From NCBI RefSeq assembly GCF_002104995.1, contig NW_024468456.1:1-16243 (forward strand): a stretch of DNA of 16,243 bases, written 5' to 3'. This DNA comes from Linderina pennispora. Its lineage: Eukaryota; Kickxellomycota; Kickxellomycetes; Kickxellales; Kickxellaceae. Both the position numbers and the translations under genes were made by a program. Position 1 is the first letter of the stretch. Every line of letters starts with the position of its first letter. This document shows positions 1 to 8,623 of this stretch, one piece after another. The notes under the pieces were generated by a model, which was given only the letters and a program-made list of their open reading frames with translations, had not been told where the DNA came from and did not search any database.

Positions 1-312
1 TTGCAGAGTTTGCCAAAGCAAACAACCGGGACATTTCCTTCAGTATCAAGTAGACGCCATATGCACTTGGGCAGTTGCCAAATAAATGCTTTACTTTCTG
101 TATTGACCCGGTTCTCTACACAGTCAGTGAGACTCGACTCGGGAGCTTGTGCATGCGACAATGCATGTAGGAGCCGCACATGATGCTGCTTGTGTGTGCA
201 GATGATGACAAATCAGCACTTCGGCCGGGATCCACATAAATAGGGTGGTTGCAGTGTTTCTCCTCAGAACTGCCTCAAGCGCACATAGCATACTACTCCC
301 TATCAAACTATC
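1..312. other. left-edge non-coding region, upstream of the NmrA gene
   Basis: No recognisable coding sequence lies here. Short open frames exist on both strands but have no family resemblance. The last ~80 bases probably form the promoter and leader of the NmrA-type gene that starts at 313. Confidence 0.5.
236..242 (+). promoter_or_regulatory. TATA-like element (ATAAATA)
   Basis: The sequence CATAAATAGGG sits about 70 bases before the ATG at 313, a usual distance for a fungal TATA box plus a short leader. Assigned by position and sequence only. Confidence 0.35.
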
Positions 313-1158
313 ATGTCAAGCTCAGCTGAAGTTGTTGTTATTTTCGGCGCCACCGGTCAGCAAGGTGCCTCCGTCCTGCGCTCGCTGGCTGGGTCGCCCA
401 ACTACCACATCCGCGCTGTGACACGCTCTACTTCGTCAGCCAACGCCCAGCGTCTAAGCACGAGTACCCTTCTGTAGAGTTGGTGGAGCCGACCTCGAGG
501 ATATCAACACCGTCATGAGTGCCGTCAGTGGCGCCAATATTGTGTTTGGAGTCACGCAGTTCTTCCAGTCTGCTATAATGAACAGCGACGATCCCGTAGA
601 GCGCGAGTACCAGCAAGGGAAAAACCTAGTCGATGCCTGCGTCAAGCAGAACGTGCCTTACGTAATTTTCAGCTCATGTCGGAGTGCCAAGCATGAGACC
701 AACGGAGAAATCGGCGACATTGCCTTCTTTGACGGCAAGTTCAGGGTCCAGGAATATCTGCTAAGCCAGCCGATTAACGCCACCGTGATCCTGCTGGCCG
801 CCTATTTCCAGAACTTCCTCACACGAGCACAGCTAGCTGATGACGGTGCCGTCGAGTTCTGGTACTCTGGAGACCTTGACGGCCCTGTCATGCAAGTCGA
901 CCCTGATAGAGACACGGGCCAGTCGTCAGGTATATCATAGAGAACCGAAAGGAATACTTTGGCAAGGCCGTTCCGGTTACTGGTGGAGCATATTCTCCTC
1001 AGCAGGTTGCAGATGCATTCAGCAGGGTTGCGGTGTCCCAACAAGGCTGGAGAACATGGCACCAGAGAAACTGATCAGCGATGATATGCGCAATATGTTC
1101 AAGTTTTTTTGCCAGGCATGACTGGCTAGGAAATCCAGATGAGATCAGTCAGTTTTAA
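313..1158 (+). pseudogene. NmrA-like (HSCARG-type) NAD(P)-binding protein, multiply frameshifted
   Basis: The start at 313 opens with a Rossmann strand and the motif GATGQQG (residues 12-18), the NmrA/HSCARG signature of a short-chain-dehydrogenase-like fold that binds NAD(P) as a redox sensor rather than catalysing a reaction. Further along are FGVTQFF, the YVIFSS strand (typical SSV/SSC position) and AAYFQNFL, all in NmrA order. The frame is broken near 455 (a base missing after AQRL), 487 (GTG GA then GCC), 919 (CC where CCA is needed for DTGPVVRYII), 1032 (GG where GGT is needed for VAGVPTRLE) and at the T7 run 1104-1110 (one T too many). Joined, the pieces would give about 282 residues ending at TAA 1156-1158, near the usual family size (~300). 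The shifts sit mostly at short homopolymers, so assembly indels could explain them; five in 846 bases could equally mean a decaying gene. The family call is firm, the pseudogene call is not. Confidence 0.6.
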
Positions 1159-1322
1159 CGCCAAGGTTGGCCACGAGTTCTCCACGCCAGACATATTCTG
1201 GCAAACTAATGGGTGGAGGGGTCCCGAATAAACACAGTGCCTCGCCATCTAATTCATTTACCATGTAGTGGGGTTTCGAATTATCTCCAACATCGTTTAG
1301 CATTATTATGATTTTATGCTTA

Positions 1323-4300
1323 TTAAAGCTCGTCCAACATCTTGACCTCGAACTTGCCAGCTCAGCAGAAATCTCAGTGCCAGGAGGAGTCAGAGCAACC
1401 GTAAGCAGTGGATGACCAGGGGTCACAAACCTCTTCAGATAGAGGTCATACACGCGTCGCAGGTCGGCATTCTTCACCGCACTGATGTGGGCACTTCTCC
1501 AAATAGTGTGCTGGTTTGCCGACGCAAACCCGAGAATACTGCTATCATTGCAATAAAGTGTTTGCAGGTGGGGGAGCACTCTGAACCTGTGGCCCTACGC
1601 ACCATCTCTGACTTGGCCATAGCAATCTCGAACTCGGTGATATACTTGTCCCAGTGCTCGCCGACACCAGACACAAGTGCTTGTATTTCCAAAATGGCCT
1701 TAGATGCATCTCGAGTCTCATAGACTTTGAAGTCGAGCATATTTGACCACATGTCTTGTCTGAGGGAGGGTGCGTATCCAAGGCCTTTGCTGCGAATCGC
1801 ATTAAACAAGGGTCCGCCGGTGCGCTGAATCATTGAGATCAAGATCTCAAGTGCGTAGTAGTCGATATTAGGTAGATCCGCCAGCTGCTCGTCGAACGGC
1901 CTGTCCGGTGTTGGTGGTATGAAACACAGCTTTCGCAGCAGATACGCACGACAGCTGCTTGAAGAGTTGGCATAATGACCTGAACGTTCAGTGGATGTGG
2001 AATATTGGAGAACCGGGAATGGCGTAAACATGGGAATGGATAGGCTGGTAAACCGCCATCGCGGGAGGAAATACCGCCAGCCGCTTGCTCCGAGAATCTT
2101 CCAAAGCAGTCCTGCCAGTCTTGAGCCAGCTTGTCTATGAACCTCATGTTTCTCTCGCGCTGGCCGCTGGAGAACGTGAATGTCCAAAATCCTCCCGTTC
2201 CATTGGCAATATAGCTCTGGAGCTCATTCAGCTGATCCACAATCCTTGTATCGCCAGAATCCAGAGACTTGATGACGCCCTGTAGAAATCGCTCATGTTC
2301 AAATGCGCTCATTTGATTACTGACCCAACGGGAATGGTTGGTGGGATCCTGCGCGCTAAAATGCCATGTTATCTCATTGAGCATGCTGTTGCTGAGTAGC
2401 TTTCGGCTAGTGATGTTGCTGAGGAGCTTTTGTGCGGCAGCCAAGGTACTCTCGGCTGTAAAATCAGCGAACAGCAGTGCCCGAACAAGCAAATGGCTGG
2501 CTACATCAACATTCTCATGCGTCGACTTGAGATACACATAGAATATATCGGTGTTTGGCACGATGTAAGCCCACTTGGACACAGTGGTGGCAGCTAGTTG
2601 GCGATCAAACTCAGCGCGGCTGACACGGCGGGCTGTATCAGATATGTCACCATCGTAGGCAACTCCAGGCGGAATAGCGAGGTCAGTTGCTAGTATAAGG
2701 TCCCAGAAAAGACCCAAGTAGGGACGGAGATTGTCAGGCAGGTCTGGGAGGGGGATGCTGAGGCTTAGTGCAGGGAACGCAGTCTCAAGCTCGATTAGCT
2801 GAACAACAGCAGCAGGACCGATCGGTGTTGCCAACTCCACAACCTCATGTACATGTGGCAGGCTGGAAATCTTCTGTGCATCCGGGATACGAATACTGCG
2901 CTTCAGCTCATCTGGAATGCTCAGCTTGCTAGCCTCAACTGCCCTCTCGATACGCCGTGTATGCCTGTCCTTGTCAGAAATCGACTGCGCATTCCTCTGC
3001 TCGACATCGCGACGCTCCTGTTCGAGCTTCTTTCCCAGCTCTGTATCCGGCACTGCTGCTACATAATACACACGTGTGTCGATGAACCTCTTGAGCAGAT
3101 CCAGCCAAAAATCAACTGGCTTCTGAATAAGCTCATCGATGACATCGAACACCCGAGCATATGTCCCGACACGAAACTCGCTGCTAGATGACCAGTGAGA
3201 TGCAGTGACATCACGAATCAGGGTGGTCTCTAGTTTCTGGAGAGGGCTGCCCTCAAGCTTCATTGCGAAGGATTGGCGGTACTCCTTTGCAGCTTGACTC
3301 AGTGCACCGGCATTTCCATCGAATTTGGAATCGTATAGTCGCTGGAGCTCTTGGATGAGCAGACTCTCGAAATAGCCTTCAGAGAATAACATCGGAGTCT
3401 CAGAATCTGCACAGGAGCTGCATGGGTCGATATACGGCACGCCATTGAATGTTATGGTGACTGGTGAAGGAGTTTCAATACCTATGGCAGCATACAGTGA
3501 GCCAGACAATGGCATTGTACGTTCAACAAATCGCTGCCTGAGTGGACTGGATGCACCTTCAGTCAGGTATCTCAGCAGAATCCTCAAGGCTGTAATGGCC
3601 ACAGCATCATTAGGCATCGGGCCACGCCACCCGAATTTAAACGACCCTGTGTCTGCACTTGCCGAAGGGAACCTGATGTACTCCGACCACCTATCTCCCA
3701 CAGGCTCAGGACACTCGACAGGCTTGCGTGAATCACAGCCGCCACTGGTTACCAAATCGGCAGGTAGCTGCTGAAGAACGCTCTCGAATGAGTCGCTGAA
3801 AGATCCAACCAGCAGAACTGTGATGTTGTTGGCATCGTAGAATTTGCGATGGTAGTCGATGATCTCCTGGTTTGTCAGCGTCGCAATATCCTTGGTAAGG
3901 CCGCCAAAGTTGTAGGAGTATGGTGATTTCTCAGAATACATCAACTTGTACAAAGCAAACATCACCAAATCGAATCTACTGTTCTCGCGCATAACTATCT
4001 CGCTGAAAACGACGCCTCGCTCCTTGCCATTAGCGTCGAAATGGTAGACTTCAGTTACGAACTGGTCGTCGGATAGTAGAGGATGAAGAACATGGTCCAG
4101 GAAAACCGGTAGCATATTGATGATCGCCTCTTCGCCTGCAGTTGTAACCTTGTAGAATGTGCGGTCTGCATTGGTACAGCCACATGCACCATACGAGAAA
4201 TTACAGCCAGCAATTGCATCTAGGCTTCCATGATTGGGATATCTTTCTGATCCACAGAATATCAGGTGTTCGAGTGTGTGCGGCAGACCCTTGTTGTCTG

Positions 4301-4493
4301 TGGCAATGGTTGGCACGCAAATAGTAAGACGACACAGCGGGTTCGGAACACGACACAGTACAACTCGCATGTTGTTCTCGTGGTGACGGTACACCGTGGT
4401 GCGGAATCCCTGACCAGCAGTACCACTCTGGTATTCAAAGTCGTCGCCTTCTCTAACAAAAAGCGCGCCTGGCTGAGCTGATGTAGATGCCAT
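1323..4493 (-). CDS. M16 (insulinase-like) zinc metallopeptidase, YOL098C/SPAC3H1.02c type, C-terminal frameshifts
   Basis: ATG is at 4493-4491. The inverted zinc motif HTLEH is at residues 72-76, with the third ligand expected in GVVFSE at E165. The flanking context (LPHTLEHLIFCGSERYPNHG, then TNADRTFYKV) is that of the fungal cytosolic M16C-like peptidases related to yeast YOL098C. These are two-half clam-shell proteases in which only the N-terminal half binds zinc. The frame is open for ~845 meaningful codons to PTLQ. There a one-base shift at ~1959 moves the reading to SCRAYLLRK...IDYYALEILISMIQRTGGPLFNAIRSKGLGYAPS, the conserved C-terminal part. One or two shifts follow around the G5 run 1570-1574, and another at ~1357 restores GKFEVKMLDEL before TAA (1325-1323). 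The total span corresponds to ~1055 residues, close to the ~1037 of yeast YOL098C, so the full-length reading is probably the true gene. Its stop lies 165 bases from that of the convergent NmrA gene. It could be a recent pseudogene, but the homopolymer pattern favours sequence error. Confidence 0.8.
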
Positions 4494-4553
4494 GTTGAGT
4501 AATAGAAAAATGAGTGCGGAAAATATGCAGAGAAGGGGTTGGTTTGGTGCGCC

Positions 4554-4559
4554 TTTAAA
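4554..4559 (-). promoter_or_regulatory. possible TATA-like element (TTTAAA) of the M16 gene
   Basis: TTTAAA lies about 60 bases upstream of the M16 start on the minus strand. It is followed by a pyrimidine-rich stretch (CACTCATTTTTCTATTACTC) just before the ATG, a common fungal initiator context. The call is weak. Confidence 0.25.
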
Positions 4560-5289
4560 GACGTTAGGATAGAAAACTGTGGTTCATCTCTGAGCCAAAG
4601 CCGCAGCAATTGTAGAGAGCAAGGCATAGTGTGCGAAAGTGTTTGAATGCAGCTGCTGTGGCATCCGAATTCCCGTGACCCACAGCAGAAATGCAGCTTG
4701 CGGTTGTCAAACAAGCCTGTTTTGTGGACAGCAGATGGCTTAGCAGTTCATAGTCCTTCCTGCGCCAATCTGTTGCTTTGCGTGCTGAGCGTAGAGGCAA
4801 ATCCGAGTAGATTTACATGTAGCGTAGTGTGGACGCCCCGCTTATTCACCTAGGTGCTGCCCGCCATATATATGAACTACTACTTATACACATGCGCTAA
4901 CCTACATAGTACCTGTGCTATTGTGACATGGCGAGCAAATCATTTATATCTTAAGGTACATGGACAGTGTGAAGAACATAATACCCAGACAACCCAAACT
5001 CTGTCACGACATGGCCACGGCCCTTTTGGCTGCAGTGAGAAACAAACAGCCATCACTTTCCACCCGAACAATGCCCAGGTATTCGGAAACTGCCGATCCA
5101 CGTCTATGCATTCATGGCTGCATTTCCCTGAGCCATCTTTTGCAAGGGTTGTCAAGGGATGCGACAACCCAAACCCTATTTCTCTCCTCATTCCCCTCAT
5201 CATCGTTTTTACTGCTGAAAACGAGTACTCCTAATAGTGAGTTCGATACCATCATGTCCTAGATGTACGTATTATTTTGAAATACATAG
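4560..5289. other. intergenic, M16 promoter side and upstream of ABCC relic
   Basis: About 730 bases with no supported gene. Several open frames of 60-126 codons occur on both strands but carry no recognisable motif or domain. In particular, no remnant of the missing ABCC transmembrane domain 1 can be read here in any frame. Confidence 0.5.
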
Positions 5290-7630
5290 TCTGGTGATGG
5301 CTACGCAGATGAATCACTGACTGCTGCTACTTTGCTATGGACACTTGGAAAGGATCCTGACACACCGGTTCAGAAACAGAAACGCCCTGCTCAAGTAGGC
5401 GATACTGCAGTGGAGCTCGACAGGTGTGCATTCCAGTGGGGTCCTGACAAGTTCACTCTTGCACTAACGACATTGCGTGTCAAGACTGGTGAGTTCGCAG
5501 TTGTTGTCGGCAGAATCGGAAGCGGAAAGTCGTCCCTGTTGTCTGCTATTTGCAGTGAGATGCCGCTGGTTTTAGGCACAGGGTGCACATATGGTCGGAT
5601 CGGGTATGTCAGTCAGAAGCCATAGATCATGAATGTGACGTTCCGTGAAAATGTGATGTTCGGTCAAGCGTTTGACGAGAAATTCTACTGGTAGGTTGTC
5701 AAGGCGTGCGCACTAGCCCAGGATGTCAAGCTGTTCCTGGCGCAAGATTTGTCAGAGATCGGGCCGCGTGGCATCAACCTATCTGGCGGACAGAAGGTGC
5801 GGCTGGCACTAGCCCGTGCTATTTACTCCCGCGCAGACATCTATGTTTTGGATGACCTACTGGCGGCGGTTGATGTACATGTCGAGCGGCATCTAATCGA
5901 AAATGTGCTTGTTGGCAGTGGAGTGATCAGTGCCAAGACGCGTATCCTGGTCACACACGCCGAGCATGGCCCAGTCGCTGCAAATGTATCTGCTTATGAA
6001 CGCCTTGGCCAACATGCTTCAGCTCCAATTAGATATGGTTGGTAGCAGGATTCAGGAAGGGTTGTGGTCTCCACGTTTACGGGAGCATACTCGAACTGAG
6101 TTGCTTGGCACACTTCTCCACATGCCATTGTCGCAGTTTAAGAGCCTCCCGAGTGAAAAAATCGTGATTCTCTTCAATAGCACCCGCTACAAGATCTGTA
6201 ATTCACTTCCATACCAGATCTGCCAGCAAGTACTAGGGGCCCTCTACACCTTGAATGCAATTATACATGGTGTTCAGCGGATGCCCATGGTGCTTACTGT
6301 CGTTTTGCCTACAGCTGCAGCAGCGTTCCTAGCAAGTCAGATGATCAGTGTGGCGTATAAAAGGCTTAATGGTGTGTTTTATTCCACCTCCAAGTATATA
6401 CCTTTAACGTCCATTAAGGTAATTACGGGTGGCCAGGAGGTAATGCGTATCCAGGGAGTCCTTGGTATACATCTGCAAGTGTGTGCTTCTCGAATTGCAA
6501 ACTACAGCAATATCGTGTTGCATAACAATCTGCTAGTAAAATCGACATATACTCTGGATGTTCTAGTCATGGTGGTAGTTAAGTCTGCTATACTGCTGTA
6601 TCAGGTTTGGCGAACGTTTACATCAGGCATAAAATCTGTGCCAGGTGAGGTTGAGATGGTAATGCGGCTTGTAGAGATTATGCTGACAGGTACCAAGAAG
6701 GTTTCTAATGCTGGCCATAACCTCAAGCAGGAGATACCTTTACTTTCAAAATACCTTGTCTATACTGGACTTCCACGCGAGGCACCTACGACCATCGAGG
6801 AATCGCAGTCACTCCAGAGCTGGCCAACCGATGGCACTGTCGAGTTCAGGAATTACAGCATGAGATATCGCGAGGATCTGGACACTGTTCTGAATGACAT
6901 TTCGTTTTCAGTTGGCTGCAAGGAGAAAGTTGGTATCGTTGGACGCACTGGTGCTGGCAAGTCGTCGCTGACATACGCGCTACTGCGCCTAATCGAGCCA
7001 GCAGGTAGCTCTATCTTCATCGACGGAGTGGACATTTCAACAATTGGTCTCCAGGAACTTCGCTCCAAGATCAGCATCATTCCACAGGATCCGGCTCTAT
7101 TTGCTGGCACCATTCGCGAGAACCTGGACCCGCTGAACAAGTTCACTGGCGACGAGATTTGGGTTGCAATTCGTAAGGGCCATATCGAAGATCTTGTCGA
7201 TAAGCCAACACAGACTTGCGATATTGATGACGATAAGAGTGGCCCGTGGGTCGAAGGAACAGGTCTGGACAAGTGGGTGGAGGATGACGGGAAAAACTTT
7301 AGCGTCGGACAGCGCCAGCTCGTTAGTTTGTGTCGCGCACTGCTCTGGGAGCGCAAGATCTTGGTTCTCGATGAGGCGACGGCAAATATCGATACAAAGA
7401 CCGACCAGATCATGCAGCGGGTTATCCGTGAGGAATTCAAGGGCTGCACAATCTTGACCATTGCGCACCGGCTCAGGACCGTCATGGACAACGACCGGAT
7501 ACTGGTCATGGATCAGGGCAAGGTCGCCGAGTTTGACACTCCATCCAACCTGTTGGCACAGAACTCCCTGTTCAAAAACCTCGTCGAGAGTATGGAGTTA
7601 AATGAGAAGCTCCAGGCCATTTCCTCTTGA
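5290..7630 (+). pseudogene. ABCC-family (MRP/Ycf1-type) ABC transporter relic, 5' truncated with internal deletion
   Basis: Full-length ABCC proteins are TMD1-NBD1-TMD2-NBD2 pumps for glutathione or other organic-anion conjugates, usually in vacuolar or plasma membranes. Here the frame opens only just before NBD1. NBD1 has Walker A GRIGSGKSS (5509-5535), LSGGQ (5779-5793) and Walker B IYVLDD, but TAG stops at 5623-5625 (where W of the usual PWIMN is expected) and 5692-5694 (where Q of YWQV is expected). After LVTHAEH (~5965) the frame changes, and the reading resumes inside TMD2 (LQMYLLMNALANMLQ, then WSPRLREH, PLSQFKSLPSEK). The NBD1-TMD2 linker and the first TMD2 helices are therefore absent. 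From 5966 the frame is open to the TGA at 7628-7630, with an intact NBD2: Walker A GRTGAGKSS (from 6941), IPQDPALFAGTIRENLDP, FSVGQRQL (~7298), ILVLDEATANID, and IAHRL with the H-loop His at 7466-7468. TMD1 and anything before it are missing. The stops are substitutions, so this is real decay unlike the homopolymer shifts in the neighbours. Confidence 0.82.
5966..7630 (+). CDS. open TMD2(partial)-NBD2 half-transporter frame within the ABCC relic
   Basis: From the ATG at 5966 a single frame of 554 codons runs to TGA. It contains roughly four hydrophobic segments (around MYLLMNALANML, VLGALYTLNAII, VVLPTAAAAFLASQMISV and LDVLVMVVVKSAILLY) rather than the six of a full TMD, followed by a complete NBD2 with all nucleotide-binding motifs. 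A frame this long without a stop, next to an NBD1 that has already collected two, means either very recent loss of the upstream half or expression of a half-size protein. NBD1 is usually the degenerate site in ABCC pumps and NBD2 the hydrolytic one, so an NBD2 half could still bind ATP as a dimer. Whether it is made is unknown; no promoter is evident inside the NBD1 relic. Confidence 0.4.
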   Translation: MAQSLQMYLLMNALANMLQLQLDMVGSRIQEGLWSPRLREHTRTELLGTLLHMPLSQFKSLPSEKIVILFNSTRYKICNSLPYQICQQVLGALYTLNAIIHGVQRMPMVLTVVLPTAAAAFLASQMISVAYKRLNGVFYSTSKYIPLTSIKVITGGQEVMRIQGVLGIHLQVCASRIANYSNIVLHNNLLVKSTYTLDVLVMVVVKSAILLYQVWRTFTSGIKSVPGEVEMVMRLVEIMLTGTKKVSNAGHNLKQEIPLLSKYLVYTGLPREAPTTIEESQSLQSWPTDGTVEFRNYSMRYREDLDTVLNDISFSVGCKEKVGIVGRTGAGKSSLTYALLRLIEPAGSSIFIDGVDISTIGLQELRSKISIIPQDPALFAGTIRENLDPLNKFTGDEIWVAIRKGHIEDLVDKPTQTCDIDDDKSGPWVEGTGLDKWVEDDGKNFSVGQRQLVSLCRALLWERKILVLDEATANIDTKTDQIMQRVIREEFKGCTILTIAHRLRTVMDNDRILVMDQGKVAEFDTPSNLLAQNSLFKNLVESMELNEKLQAISS

Positions 7631-8445
7631 GCTTTTTCTGAGAGATCTGCTGATACCTACTCGGTTCAGTATTCTATGAAAGGCATGGCAATATAGGTGG
7701 GTACCGTTGCTATATGTTACCGCCGTCAGCAGTTAGTGATGGTCCATATTAACCAAGTATAGTCTTTGTTATTTATTGGCTATAGAGTAGCCTCTAGCTG
7801 GGGCATGGTTGTTGATGCGTATGTTTACAAAACGAGTCGGCTCTGTCTGATAAGGGGCGATTTCTAGTCACTCAGTGCCTCCTGAGTCTTTGTTGCTAAA
7901 GGCGGTTGGATAAGCGTGAATACTCGGGTCTACTCCCACCACCTGGATGGTTGCCCTACTGAGAAGCCCAATTAGTAATCGCCAGAAGCTGCGGGCATTT
8001 AGTCCATAAGCGAAGAAGGATGCTGCTAAACCTATTGGCAGTGTACAGTTGACTGCATAGCGGGAATCCTAACTCGAGATCTAAACACGACCGTTCAAGG
8101 TCCAATGGCGATTGAAATCTGCTCATGACTATGAGCAATCGACTTTCGTCCACATCAGCAGCCACTAGTGTATAACACTGAGTATCAGCACAGCTTCTAT
8201 AATGTAACTACCGAGCTGCTAGCGATGTCTCACATTTAGAATGTAAACAGTATACCGGTATCGTATTATTCACCTTGAGGTATGGCCAATATGGTCCTTT
8301 TCCAAAAGCCGATGCGTCTGCTGTGTGATGTGCTGCGCAGTGGAGCTGCTTTGGGCAAAATATCGCATGTCGATGCTCAGTCAGCAGGCGGAATCGAAAA
8401 CACAGGATTGTTTTTTTTATCATTAAGCGATTGGGCAGCCTTACT
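7631..8445. other. intergenic, relatively AT-rich, no gene seen
   Basis: About 800 bases between the ABCC relic and the FHA gene promoter. The longest open frames (around 70 codons on either strand) show no family motif. No transposon termini, tandem repeats or tRNA-like cloverleaf were noticed. Confidence 0.5.
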
Positions 8446-8451
8446 CACGTG
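8446..8451. promoter_or_regulatory. CACGTG E-box upstream of the FHA gene
   Basis: A perfect palindromic CACGTG lies 173 bases before the FHA start. In fungi such sites bind bHLH factors (Pho4/Cbf1 type). A single 6-mer in this position may be chance. Confidence 0.25.
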
Positions 8452-8478
8452 GTCATACCGGCATTGGCGGGCTTGCTT

Positions 8479-8503
8479 ACGCGCGTCTGAAAATTTTACG
8501 CGT
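8479..8503. promoter_or_regulatory. two MCB-like sites (ACGCGCGT and ACGCGT)
   Basis: ACGCGCGT (8479-8486) and the canonical MluI cell-cycle box ACGCGT (8498-8503) lie 12 bases apart and 121-145 bases upstream of the FHA protein start. MCB elements bind MBF (Mbp1/Swi6 type) and drive G1/S transcription. In yeast TOS4 and PLM2, the likely relatives of this gene, are G1/S targets. ACGCGT occurs about five other times in the window, so the pairing and position are what carry weight. Confidence 0.4.
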
Positions 8504-8623
8504 TTCTGATAAGCGCGAGGTTCCGCACCGACTTTTGTCAGCTTTCTCCCAGAACGACTCTTTCCTTTCCTAGTTCTGCAACTTCTTCTCTTTCCACCTT
8601 ACACTAAAAACACGCTAGCAACA

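Noticed and set aside
5235-5262. Possible tRNA B box (GTTCGATAC)
   Set aside because: The flanking bases do not form a T stem, and no matching acceptor stem or A box lies upstream.
5623-5694. TAG read-through or stop-codon reassignment in the ABCC frame
   Set aside because: The two TAGs stand for different expected residues (W and Q), and the Nramp gene uses TAG as its terminator, so recoding does not fit.
5960-6050. Intron joining NBD1 to TMD2 in the ABCC relic
   Set aside because: No canonical donor follows LVTHAEH, and the missing linker and helices are not found elsewhere nearby, so a deletion fits better.
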